Virus record (IMG/VR): IMGVR_UViG_3300025881_000068
Location: 1-27,160 of that record
Length of the DNA stretch: 27,160 nucleotides
Direction: 5' to 3' (one strand)
Origin: a virus
Shown here: piece after piece, positions 15,396 to 22,634 of the stretch
How positions within the stretch are numbered: the first letter of the stretch is position 1
Layout of the letters: each line of letters begins with the position of its first letter
Made by a program: the position numbers and the translations under genes
Notes under the pieces: model-generated
What the model was told of the DNA's origin: nothing
Databases searched by the model: none
The model's input: the letters and a program-made list of their open reading frames with translations, nothing else

Positions 15396-16114
15396 CAGAA
15401 TACCAGCGACAGGATGCCTGCCCAGAAGACAGCACACAGGATGACTCCGAGGATCAGGATCCTCTTCTTGGTGAGGATGTCATCCGGATCAGGAGTGCTC
15501 TTGTAGGAGCTGCTCTGCACGCAGTTGAGACAGTAGCCGTCGTAGTTGTGGAGCTGGATCTCACCCCCACCACACTCACGGCAATGGAAGTGGTTGAAGA
15601 TCCCGTTCTCATCGACGATGCTGACTTCACCACAGCCACGACCCACGGTGCCTTTCTCTGCACCGACGAAGTCTTTCCAGTGACGCCAGCCCTGAGCACA
15701 GAGGAAGCCCCACTCACGGATCCGAGGACCGGTGATGAAGATTGTCGTCACTGGTTCATCCTGTGTGGACAGGGGCAGAGCCAGACGGTGAGCGAAGTTC
15801 GGTCCACGGTATATCCAGTCGCCAGCCTTGATCATACGTTTCCGAGGGTACGCCCCATTGGGGCTGAGGTAGTGCTCGATCATCTGACCACTGGTGCAGA
15901 GACTGAGCGTCCGCCATGGGTGATCGTGAAGAGCACGGTCATCATCATCGTGCAGGATTTTGTGCAGATAGATGTTGAACCACTTGTTCCGAGGGATTGC
16001 CCACCAGCGTAGCATGTAGGGGTCATCCGAAGGTCCGATCACGAAGTCGGGTTCACGACTCTCCATGATCTGTTGGGATTTTTTGGTAGCCCAACGTGTG
16101 AAGATACCAAACAT
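15395..16114 (-). CDS. cupin-fold protein with zinc ribbon and C-terminal membrane anchor
   Basis: The protein has 239 aa, with an ATG 7 nt after AAAGGA. A cupin metal site is seen as ALHDHPW (first His pair) plus NFAHRLAL, with strands TLSLCTSGQMIEHYL and TIFITGPRI between and after. Residues ~176-200 carry CRECGG...YCLNC, a four-Cys zinc ribbon. The last ~22 residues (RILILGVILCAVFWAGILSL) form a single transmembrane helix, with the cupin and ribbon on one side. The LHDHPW cupins are common unknowns in phages. The ribbon plus anchor is unusual. It could modify or bind a small molecule or metal at the membrane. No substrate can be named. Confidence 0.75.
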   Translation of the reverse strand: MFGIFTRWATKKSQQIMESREPDFVIGPSDDPYMLRWWAIPRNKWFNIYLHKILHDDDDRALHDHPWRTLSLCTSGQMIEHYLSPNGAYPRKRMIKAGDWIYRGPNFAHRLALPLSTQDEPVTTIFITGPRIREWGFLCAQGWRHWKDFVGAEKGTVGRGCGEVSIVDENGIFNHFHCRECGGGEIQLHNYDGYCLNCVQSSSYKSTPDPDDILTKKRILILGVILCAVFWAGILSLVF

Positions 16115-16134
16115 TTGGTAATCCTTTCATGAGG

Positions 16135-16374
16135 TTATGCGAGATAGTGCTTTCGTCCACGGGCAATTTCTTCACCCGGTTTCAGCTCACGCCAGTAGAA
16201 CCTCTCACGTCGAGCGTTGATTCTCTCGTGTTCGTTCAAGACGGCGACACTGTGATCAGCCCGATCATCTGATTTCTCGGACTGATGAATGAGTTCTTCA
16301 CCATAGATGGTGGTCGAGCAGACGAGGTAGTTCTCGTCAGGCCAGACTGCATCAGGACAGACGACCCTACTCAT
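16135..16374 (-). CDS. hypothetical protein, 79 aa
   Basis: The ATG overlaps the stop of the upstream gene (ATGA). The protein is hydrophilic and charged, beginning MSRVVCPDAVWPDENYLVC and ending in a Arg/Glu-rich stretch (NEHERINARRERFYWRELKP, GEEIARGRKHYLA). No motif recognised. It lies 20 nt before the cupin gene and shares its transcript. Confidence 0.65.
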   Translation of the reverse strand: MSRVVCPDAVWPDENYLVCSTTIYGEELIHQSEKSDDRADHSVAVLNEHERINARRERFYWRELKPGEEIARGRKHYLA

Positions 16375-16547
16375 GAGAACATGGGACGATAGGGACGACC
16401 ATTCATGATGGCCTTGTACCGAAGGTCGGACTGCTTCTCAGCGAAGTCACGGTACTCATCGGTGTCTCGTGCCTCAGCCTGCTTGGACAGATTCGTGACG
16501 AGATTCATCACGGGATAGGACACGGTGGAAAGAAGGTACTTTTGCAT
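16371..16547 (-). CDS. hypothetical protein, 58 aa
   Basis: I chose the ATG at 16547 (MQKYLLSTVSYP) because AGGAG lies 8 nt upstream. An ATG at 16571 lacks one. The first 74 nt overlap the 3' end of the HNH gene in a different frame. The protein is amphipathic at the N-terminus (KYLLSTVSYPVMNLVTNL) and then acidic/basic helical (AEARDTDEYRDFAEKQSDL). Function unknown. Confidence 0.6.
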   Translation of the reverse strand: MQKYLLSTVSYPVMNLVTNLSKQAEARDTDEYRDFAEKQSDLRYKAIMNGRPYRPMFS

Positions 16548-16851
16548 TGGACAGCTCCTGTCTGCGAGCATCTCTTCGACGCTGGTTTTCTTTGTGCGTC
16601 ACCATCTCAAGGTGAGCTTCGTTGACACACATCCGGTTGTTGCACAGATGATCTACCTGCTTTTTCCCCGGCACGAAACCATTCTTGTTGACGAACGAAA
16701 CGATGTGGACAGCTACAGTTTGTCCATCCAAGGACATCCGAGGGTAGCCACCCCCTCTTCCGGATCCGGAGTCCGACCCCTGCCAAATGTGACAGGGGCT
16801 GGGTTCTCCGTTCAGATAGAAACCGGTGAACTGAACAACCACATTGGCCAT
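16474..16851 (-). CDS. HNH homing-type endonuclease
   Basis: The protein has 125 aa from the ATG at 16851 (MANVVVQF). An ATG 11 codons upstream is possible. The HNH_3 pattern is clear: CHIWQG, GYPRMSLDGQTVAVHIVSF, then VDHLCNNRMCVNEAHLEMVT (His-Asn-His with the paired cysteines) and KENQRRRDARR. Free-standing HNH enzymes of this group nick or cut phage DNA and spread by homing. Its last 74 nt overlap the next gene, so its C-terminal tail (PSFHRVLSRDESRHESVQAG) is probably extra sequence read from an inserted gene end. It sits within the accessory block and may mark a recent insertion. Confidence 0.82.
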   Translation of the reverse strand: MANVVVQFTGFYLNGEPSPCHIWQGSDSGSGRGGGYPRMSLDGQTVAVHIVSFVNKNGFVPGKKQVDHLCNNRMCVNEAHLEMVTHKENQRRRDARRQELSNAKVPSFHRVLSRDESRHESVQAG

Positions 16852-16885
16852 GATTCTCTCATGAATGTCAGTTCTCCGGCACATG

Positions 16886-17017
16886 TCATTCGCCCTTTGT
16901 CAGAACGATCTGATGGTCTTCACGACGAGCTTTCCAGCCTGAGAAGACCAGACCCCAGCCCATGAAGAAGGCTGTGATCAGATTCGATGGGACGGAGACG
17001 TAGCGAACCTGTTTCAT
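16886..17017 (-). CDS. single-helix membrane protein, 43 aa
   Basis: The ATG shares its A with the stop of the upstream gene (TGATG). The protein begins MKQVRYVSVPSNLITAFFMG, with a hydrophobic stretch through GLVFSGW (about residues 9-27) followed by a charged tail ending VLTKGE. One transmembrane helix is likely. Function unknown. The coupled start supports it as real. Confidence 0.6.
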   Translation of the reverse strand: MKQVRYVSVPSNLITAFFMGWGLVFSGWKARREDHQIVLTKGE

Positions 17018-17586
17018 CACAGAGCCTCCGTCACCAGACGACGACCACGGAACACACCCTTCGGGTTGCGGTTCTTGGTCTCGGTTTCCAGAACAACATA
17101 GACGTTGTTGCTGCTGGAGATCAGGACATCGCCGACGTTGATGACGACACCGGGAGGCACCTCGTAGTGGCACGAGTAGTTGTTCGCGGTCGCCTTGACC
17201 CGGAAGGTGTCCGGAAGGTCTTCTTCCAGATGCTTCGGCTTGAACGCCTGCACTTCACCGTTGTCGAGTTCGAGGACGTAATCCCCTTGGCTCGTGGTGT
17301 TCATGTAGGTGCCAACGGCAGCGGGGCCTTTGATGGTGCGGTAGCGACGGGGCATGATGTAGTTCCAATCTGTGTTGATGGGTGGTCCATCCCAAGCAGT
17401 GAATCCGTTCATGGGACGGTGATACGAGTAGGCTTCCCGATAGTTCTGGTAATGCCAACGGGTGATGTGGAAGTGTGCGTCACGACGAGCGTAGACAGAC
17501 CAGAGTTCTCCATCATCGTCGATGTGAAGGACAATCATAGGTGTCCAGCCTCGGTTGAGACGCACTACGTCTCCGACTTGGTGCAT
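17017..17586 (-). CDS. beta-rich hypothetical protein, 189 aa
   Basis: First gene of the accessory block, with ATG after AGGAG (7 nt) and a leader that follows a terminator. It begins MHQVGDVVRLNRGWTPMIVL, an SH3/KOW-like beta pattern, with a second similar pattern near the C-terminus (PGVVINVGDVLISSSNNVYV). The middle is rich in aromatic residues (HFHITRWHYQNYREAYSYH, DWNYIMPRRYR). Two small beta-barrel modules are plausible. No function can be assigned. Confidence 0.75.
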   Translation of the reverse strand: MHQVGDVVRLNRGWTPMIVLHIDDDGELWSVYARRDAHFHITRWHYQNYREAYSYHRPMNGFTAWDGPPINTDWNYIMPRRYRTIKGPAAVGTYMNTTSQGDYVLELDNGEVQAFKPKHLEEDLPDTFRVKATANNYSCHYEVPPGVVINVGDVLISSSNNVYVVLETETKNRNPKGVFRGRRLVTEAL

Positions 17587-17663
17587 TGGTTTTCTCCTAA
17601 ATTTTCACGGAATTTTCCCCAGATTTTGCTCGCACACATGAGAACAAAAGGTGAACGGGAAAC

Positions 17664-17703
17664 CAAAAAGAGAACTCCCCACGATTTCTCGCAGGGAGTT
17701 CAA
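17664..17703 (-). terminator. intrinsic terminator after rIIB
   Basis: On the minus strand GAACTCCC (17701-17694) pairs with GGGAGTTC (17679-17672) around 14 nt and is followed by TCTTTTTGG. It begins within 8 nt of the rIIB stop. Confidence 0.9.
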
Positions 17704-17707
17704 TGAC

Positions 17708-19252
17708 TTAGCGATTGAGCTGGTCTTCAATCGTCTCGATCTCCGCATCGGTGAATCCGAGTGCGGTCCACGACTTCTTCTTCGCCTTCTTGAAGGCACC
17801 CAGTTCCTTGAAGGAACCAGAGGAGAAGAGTTCGCGTGCCTGTTCAGGGACAGACTTTGGCTTGTCGCTGATGATGGACTGCACCACGTCCTCAGTCACC
17901 GGCTCAGGAGCAGGTGCTTCGGTCTTGGATTCGATCACAGCATCGACGATGTCAGCCACCACAGGCCCAGACTCAGCGACTTCAGAACCTTTCAGCCACA
18001 GCACGTAGTCGTGCTTCTCCATCCACCGACCGATAGAACGGGTCGAGGTGTTGAAGTGAGCAGCAACCGCAGACTTGGTCTGGTTGTTCTTCAGCATCTG
18101 GAACGCTTCGAACACGTTGGCCGGAAGGCCACCGGTCTCAGGGTTCAGAGTCTGTGCCTTTGCCTTGCGAGCGTCGGCCAACGTGGTGTTGTTGCGAACA
18201 CGCTCTTCAGGAGTGGAGTCCTCTGCCAGAGATTTCCCAGTGGTGGGTTTCTTCGACACAGGCTGTTCCACAGGCTCAAGCTTGGCCAGCAAGGAGACGT
18301 TGGTGATCTCCTTGGTTCCCACGAAGATCTCTTCGAAAGGAACGATGGACCGACCTTCGACAGCATCAACGATGAGCTGTTCGAACGTCTGATCACCGGA
18401 CACATGGTTGCCGCTCATCGCAGTCTTGTGCGAGTTGGCGCTCATCATGCCGATGATGTCGTAGGAGCACACCCGTGCCTTGGTGTCTTCCCCATGGGGG
18501 ACGGCGATGAAGTTCTCCGGGTCCACGAGGACGATCAGAGTCTTGTCACCGCTGAAGCCACCGAGATAGCCGAGGTTGGCCACATGAAGACCAGTCGAGC
18601 ACGAGTTGTGACGGCTGGGATCGACCATATCCACAGGCATGGTGACACGAGAGCCAACACGCTGCTTGATCTTCTTCGAGTGGGTGTCCACGACATAGCC
18701 GGGATCGTCAGAACAGGAAGTCACACGCTTGTAGGCGATGATCCGACCGGTGTTGGTCAGAGGCATCTCCGAGCGTTTGATGAACTTCATCAGGTCTTCG
18801 CCCGAGTGCTTCCGTGCTTGGATGATCGGAGCCAGACGCTTGAAGAAGTTCGTGACAGACGGGCTGCCATCCTTCGCTGCACGAGCCATGTGGGCCTGAA
18901 GGTTGTCCACATGGGGGATGATGACCTTGTCTTGGCCGACAGTCACTTGGACAGACGAAACCATGGGATAGAAGATCCCTTGGACAGTCTTGCCGTCGAT
19001 GATTTGGGTCATTTCGATACCGGCATCAGCCAGCTCTTTCAGATCCAGAGCAGATTTCACTGCGAGGAAGTCCGAAAGGTCGATGTCCACAGACCGTGTC
19101 CCAGTGAGCTGGGGAGTCAGGAATGCGGCAATCGAAGCAGTGTCATACGGGCCATCGACGAGCATGTCGATGACCTCACCGGTTACAGTGAACAAGGTCG
19201 TCTTCTTGTCACTGGCCAGCATAGACACCACGGATTTCTTGTTGCTATCCAT
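17708..19252 (-). CDS. rIIB-like protein
   Basis: The protein has 514 aa from the ATG at 19252 (MDSNKKSVV), with AAAGGA 7 nt upstream. The central part matches the rIIB family: FFKRLAPII, LTNTGRIIAYKRV, RHNSCSTGLHVANLGYL and IVLVDPENFIAVPHGEDTKA. A helix-turn-helix segment at ~380-420 (NNQTKSAVAAHFNTSTRSIG) follows, then a charged linker and a C-terminal Lys-rich helix. In T4, rIIA and rIIB protect against abortive-infection systems such as RexAB. Here rIIB follows rIIA by 20 nt, so they are co-expressed. The HTH suggests DNA contact, which I infer only from sequence. Confidence 0.85.
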   Translation of the reverse strand: MDSNKKSVVSMLASDKKTTLFTVTGEVIDMLVDGPYDTASIAAFLTPQLTGTRSVDIDLSDFLAVKSALDLKELADAGIEMTQIIDGKTVQGIFYPMVSSVQVTVGQDKVIIPHVDNLQAHMARAAKDGSPSVTNFFKRLAPIIQARKHSGEDLMKFIKRSEMPLTNTGRIIAYKRVTSCSDDPGYVVDTHSKKIKQRVGSRVTMPVDMVDPSRHNSCSTGLHVANLGYLGGFSGDKTLIVLVDPENFIAVPHGEDTKARVCSYDIIGMMSANSHKTAMSGNHVSGDQTFEQLIVDAVEGRSIVPFEEIFVGTKEITNVSLLAKLEPVEQPVSKKPTTGKSLAEDSTPEERVRNNTTLADARKAKAQTLNPETGGLPANVFEAFQMLKNNQTKSAVAAHFNTSTRSIGRWMEKHDYVLWLKGSEVAESGPVVADIVDAVIESKTEAPAPEPVTEDVVQSIISDKPKSVPEQARELFSSGSFKELGAFKKAKKKSWTALGFTDAEIETIEDQLNR

Positions 19253-19272
19253 GGTTTTGTCCTTTGGATTGG

Positions 19273-21873
19273 TTACAGAGTCCGGATGAACCGGGCGAGT
19301 TTCGAGGCAAAGTCTTGTTGCCCCGGCTTGTCGAGACCACGCCATTGGTAGTCGAGCTTGGTCTCAGAGAGGAGATCAGTAGCCTTGATAGCCTTCTTGA
19401 TCTTCTCTTTCTGTGGGTCGTCACGCCACACATCGTCCAAGAGGACTTCCATCTCCTTGGCCGTCTTCTGGAGGGGATAGAACTTCTCCTCCTTGATGGT
19501 CTTGATGATGTTCATCTCCTCCCAGAAAGCATCGTCATCCTGACGGATTTTGGCGATACCCATGGCTGCTTGGATCTGGTGATCCTTGATCATGGATTCT
19601 GGGATGTTGGAATTGTCCATCACCTTGATGACACGCACGATGTTCCGAAGGGGATAGACCCTCTTCCCCATGGTTTTGTGCCACTGGATGACCAGTTCTT
19701 CGAACTTCTTGGCTCCCCCTTTCTCCAGCTTCTCAGCTTGAGTTGTGTTGTTCACCATGGCCACGTCCGGGTGGATCTTCAGCATGTAGTGCATCAGAGT
19801 CTTGGACGGTCTGTTGGGATTCCCACGGTGATAGTAGCTTTCACTTTCCAGATCAAACTGCTTGATGTAGAGGAAGTGACTCGGATTTGTCAGAGGAACA
19901 CCATCCGTATCCGGATCATAATCCTCATCTCCCGAGTCGATTTCATCTGCCTTCCAGTCGTTGCGACGGGTATCTACCCGGCAATACTGTTTGACGATGG
20001 GACGAGGAGCGTCGTTCTTTCCATAGGTCCGACGCTCAGGCTCATCAGCTTCGATGACGTGGAAGCCGAGGTTGGTCAGGATCTCCAGAGCCTTGTCATA
20101 CCATCCCTTGCGAGAGTGGACGACGTAGGCTGGAATTGATCCATAATCCGGAGAGCCGAAGTAGTTGCTCATGTACCGTTTGTCAGTGGAGAAGTAGCTC
20201 TGAGGAGCGATGTCGGTATCACGAACAGCTTGTAGAGTCTTGCCCAGCACGACTGTGTTGGACATGAACAGTTGGGTGACTGCCTTGCCATCCTTCGATG
20301 CCCAGATCTGGTAAGGATCCGAGTATTTCACCTCTGGTTTCTCGACCTTCCCACCGATGTTGCGGGTGGACCGGTGAGCATACCGATGACCAATGCCCTT
20401 GGGGGCATTCCGGTGACGTTCCATCGTCGGCCAGTCGCCATCAGCCTGAAGACGAATCTTCGGACGCATGAAGCCAGCATCTTCAGGAAACTCCTTCAGC
20501 AACTGGTTCTCGAACTCATGCAGCTTGGCGAGCTGTTGGGGCATGATCCATCCAGCGATCACCTCTTCCAGACCATAGCTGTAATGATAGTGGTTGCCGA
20601 TGATCTTCTCAGCATCTTGCTTCAACATCTTGAAACCAAGGTACTTGTGATCAGGATAGACCCGGATGAAGTGACGAATGAGGACATTCATCCACCAGGT
20701 TTTGCCCATGACATTGATGATCGACCGTGGCGACTTGACCAGCAGTCGGAGAGCGATGTCCCAGACGGTCTTGTCTGTGTTCAGAGGAACCAGAGGAAGC
20801 ATCTTGTCCCGGAACTCCTGAAGGAACATGGACTCATGCGACTCGTTCGAGACTGCATGGAAGAGGGCGTACTGAGGTTGAATCCCCCCCTTCTTGTAGT
20901 CGTCGAAACGATCCCGGAAGTAGGCGTGGATGACAGGGTCAAACACCTCTTGGAAGCGTTCCATGCACAGCTCCAGACCAATCCGGATGTTCTCCTTGGT
21001 GTTGGTGGACATGTTCAGACCTTCCCGGTTGGGAAGAGGGCTGAGGCTGTGAGGTGCGAAGCCGATGTACAGGCTGGAGATCTCCGAGATCAGGTTCATG
21101 AACTCGAATTCTTCGTCGTACTCCTCCTTGTGAGGGATGAGATACCGGACGCCACCATACACGGCATACAGCTCTTTCTCGCTGCCACCACGGGTGTCCA
21201 TCACGTACTGTGCAGGCTGCACACTTTCGGACTCGATCAGCTCAGGATTTTCGTCCTGAAAATGGATTTGTGCTTTGATCCCAGAGAGATACAGCACGTC
21301 CTTCACGATACGACGAGTCTCACGCAGAGCGCCTTCTTCGAGAGGAACGCTGACGCTGAGGCCAGATTCTTCGGTCTCGAAGGACATCAGTTGGGTCATC
21401 CCCGGCTTGCCGTCTGCCTCGTCAGAGACACGGCTCATCAGGTACATCGTCTTGATGCCCTCATGGTGAGAGGTGACAGTGAACGACTCGGTGTAGGACC
21501 ACGGGGATTTGGATCCCAGTCCGAAGCCACCGGTCATGTCTGCGTTGTCACGCTTGGTCGATGCAGCGTAGGTGCAGTACACATCTCCCATCATGTCATC
21601 AGCGATCCCCGGACCATAGTCTCGGACGGTGAAACCGTTGTGCTCGGTGATGTAGATGTCGATGGGCTTGTCTTGGCAGTTGCCCATACGGTGAGCATCC
21701 CAAGCGTTGAACATGACTTCCTGAACCATGGCACGATGCGGGTTTGCATAGAAGCCGGTCGAGAGCATAGACATCAGCATGGGGTCATCGGAGACCTTGA
21801 AGCCTTTGGTTTTGCCAACTCCACCGATGAGAACCTCATTCTGGTTGAACTGGTCATTGTTCATGACTTGCAT
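19273..21873 (-). CDS. rIIA-like GHKL ATPase
   Basis: The protein has 866 aa, with ATG 8 nt after AAGGA. GHKL motifs are visible: N-box EVMFNAWDAHRMG (Asn, Asp), G1 VRDYGPGI, and the lid/G2 GGFGLGSKSPWSY. The rest is long and charged, without further recognised domains, in keeping with rIIA. It is first in the rIIA-rIIB pair, downstream of a terminator, and probably the first gene of the early operon. T4 rIIA is membrane-associated and acts with rIIB against phage exclusion. That role is assumed here. Confidence 0.87.
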   Translation of the reverse strand: MQVMNNDQFNQNEVLIGGVGKTKGFKVSDDPMLMSMLSTGFYANPHRAMVQEVMFNAWDAHRMGNCQDKPIDIYITEHNGFTVRDYGPGIADDMMGDVYCTYAASTKRDNADMTGGFGLGSKSPWSYTESFTVTSHHEGIKTMYLMSRVSDEADGKPGMTQLMSFETEESGLSVSVPLEEGALRETRRIVKDVLYLSGIKAQIHFQDENPELIESESVQPAQYVMDTRGGSEKELYAVYGGVRYLIPHKEEYDEEFEFMNLISEISSLYIGFAPHSLSPLPNREGLNMSTNTKENIRIGLELCMERFQEVFDPVIHAYFRDRFDDYKKGGIQPQYALFHAVSNESHESMFLQEFRDKMLPLVPLNTDKTVWDIALRLLVKSPRSIINVMGKTWWMNVLIRHFIRVYPDHKYLGFKMLKQDAEKIIGNHYHYSYGLEEVIAGWIMPQQLAKLHEFENQLLKEFPEDAGFMRPKIRLQADGDWPTMERHRNAPKGIGHRYAHRSTRNIGGKVEKPEVKYSDPYQIWASKDGKAVTQLFMSNTVVLGKTLQAVRDTDIAPQSYFSTDKRYMSNYFGSPDYGSIPAYVVHSRKGWYDKALEILTNLGFHVIEADEPERRTYGKNDAPRPIVKQYCRVDTRRNDWKADEIDSGDEDYDPDTDGVPLTNPSHFLYIKQFDLESESYYHRGNPNRPSKTLMHYMLKIHPDVAMVNNTTQAEKLEKGGAKKFEELVIQWHKTMGKRVYPLRNIVRVIKVMDNSNIPESMIKDHQIQAAMGIAKIRQDDDAFWEEMNIIKTIKEEKFYPLQKTAKEMEVLLDDVWRDDPQKEKIKKAIKATDLLSETKLDYQWRGLDKPGQQDFASKLARFIRTL

Positions 21874-21987
21874 GATTCTGTTCCTTTTTCACGGAAATGG
21901 ATGGGTGGTGTCTGTCCCTTGAGAATAGGCTGAGATGGACGATCTAGGTGCTCGACTCATAGCGCCCTCTTAACAGTGACAGATCAC
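21874..21987 (-). promoter_or_regulatory. leader of rIIA (promoter expected)
   Basis: About 114 nt between a terminator and the rIIA start. A promoter is expected, since the upstream terminator blocks read-through. I see no convincing sigma-70 pair. The word TTCCGTGAAAA (21896-21886) just before the ribosome-binding site recurs at 17612-17602 before the first gene of the next transcription unit. Confidence 0.35.
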
Positions 21988-22024
21988 CAAAAAAGAAAAA
22001 CCCCGCAGGATTTCTCCTACGGGG
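21988..22024 (-). terminator. intrinsic terminator upstream of rIIA
   Basis: On the minus strand CCCCGTAGGA pairs with TCCTGCGGGG (10 pairs, one T-G) across GAAA and is followed by TTTTTCTTTTTT. It ends transcripts made from the gene-poor region 22025-22482. Confidence 0.92.
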
Positions 22025-22178
22025 TCTACAGCTCCAGCAAATTCCAGAATCACGGATTAACATCCGTTCCTTAGAATCGACTGGTCGCTATTCCTCGTCA
22101 TAAGGTGTCAAATGCACCAAGACCCGCTATTAGGCGCTTCCGTCCTGTGCGGCATCTTTCAGAGGATATTAGGTATCC

Positions 22179-22256
22179 TCAGTGCCAACAATCAATCCTG
22201 CCTCCACGGCAGGTGGTTCTGAACCACGGACGATTGGTCACTGGTTTACGTTTCAT
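22179..22256 (-). CDS. possible 25-aa Cys/Trp/Arg peptide
   Basis: ATG at 22256 sits 5 nt after AAGGA (AAGGAACAGATATG). The frame reads MKRKPVTNRPWFRTTCRGGR and ends IDCWH before TGA. It is basic, with two cysteines. The coding frame covers repeat unit 1. Unit 2, lacking a clear start, ends identically in CWH-stop. Either a tiny gene or coincidental coding over a structured RNA. Confidence 0.3.
   Translation of the reverse strand: MKRKPVTNRPWFRTTCRGGRIDCWH
22180..22243 (-). repeat. tandem unit 1 (64 nt)
   Basis: Plus strand starts CAGTGCCAACAA and ends CGATTGGTCACTG, the ends pairing (CAGTG/CACTG, CCAA/TTGG with one bulge). Inside are CTGCC/GGCAG and GTGGTT-CTG-AACCAC hairpins, a three-way-junction-like layout. 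Unit 2 shares the ends but not the middle. Confidence 0.7.
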
Positions 22257-22287
22257 ATCTGTTCCTTGGAGTTTGAGGGATGGGGTT

Positions 22288-22354
22288 CAGTGCCAACAAG
22301 CGGTACGTGTGCAGTGAGCAAGAAAACACGTATTCATCCACCGATTGGTCACTG
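22288..22354 (-). repeat. tandem unit 2 (67 nt)
   Basis: Same end sequences as unit 1 (CAGTGCCAACAA, CGATTGGTCACTG), 44 nt away. The interior holds one ACGTGT/ACACGT hairpin and differs from unit 1. In the minus frame corresponding to unit 1 it reads VTNRWMNT... and ends CWH-stop. Confidence 0.7.
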
Positions 22355-22482
22355 AGAATGCTGGAAGCTCACTGACCTGAAGTCATAAGATCACATTATT
22401 TGGGAAGGGATGAGATATCACATGGTCTTTCTCCACGAATTGAGCTGATGCAGGATTGCATTGCTAGGTGAGGTCTTTCAAC

Positions 22483-22512
22483 CAAAAAAGAGGCCGGGGA
22501 AAGCCCCGGCCA
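22483..22512 (-). terminator. intrinsic terminator after the 36-aa gene
   Basis: On the minus strand GGCCGGGG-CTTT-CCCCGGCC, a perfect 8-bp GC stem, is followed by TCTTTTTTGG. It lies 12 nt after the stop at 22524 and closes the tail/phosphoesterase transcript. Confidence 0.95.
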
Positions 22513-22523
22513 ATTTCATGGTG

Positions 22524-22634
22524 TCAGTGGTTGGTGAACCAGCGGTCGTACAGGTTCTTCACCCATACAGGTTGGGGGATGAGGTTCCACCCAACGATCA
22601 AACCGGCCCCGAGGCCAATCAGAAATTCGATCAT
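22524..22634 (-). CDS. single-helix membrane protein, 36 aa
   Basis: ATG overlaps the phosphoesterase stop (ATGA). The sequence MIEFLIGLGAGLIVGWNLIP has one Gly-zipper-like transmembrane helix. The cytoplasmic-type tail reads QPVWVKNLYDRWFTNH. Small proteins of this exact style are frequent in podoviruses. Function unknown. The terminator immediately follows. Confidence 0.8.
   Translation of the reverse strand: MIEFLIGLGAGLIVGWNLIPQPVWVKNLYDRWFTNH

Larger units (their letters stand above)
22025..22482. other. 458-bp gene-poor region between two terminators
   Basis: No long gene lies here. It has small hairpins (ACGGAT/ATCCGT at about 22053-22068, GAGGATA/TATCCTC at about 22163-22179) and the two repeat units listed separately. 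The words AAGGAACAGATATG and AAGGAACGGATG resemble ribosome-binding sites with starts, so short peptides may be made. A terminator at each end on the minus strand suggests a short independent transcript. Confidence 0.5.

Noticed and set aside
17651-19351. Plus-strand 566-codon frame
   Set aside because: It is antisense to rIIB and has no recognisable motif.
20272-21933. Plus-strand 553-codon frame
   Set aside because: It is antisense to rIIA. The minus strand has GHKL motifs and a ribosome-binding site.
21874-21987. Sigma-70 promoter for rIIA
   Set aside because: No -35/-10 pair with acceptable spacing was convincing. Candidates such as TATTCT lack a partner.
22012-22072. Possible 39-aa frame starting at AAGGAACGGATG
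   Set aside because: The frame runs through the terminator hairpin and its T run, giving Phe repeats. It is unlikely to be translated as such.
22025-22482. tRNA genes in the gene-poor region
   Set aside because: The hairpins do not add up to a cloverleaf, and GGTTCAGAACC is not a T-arm consensus.
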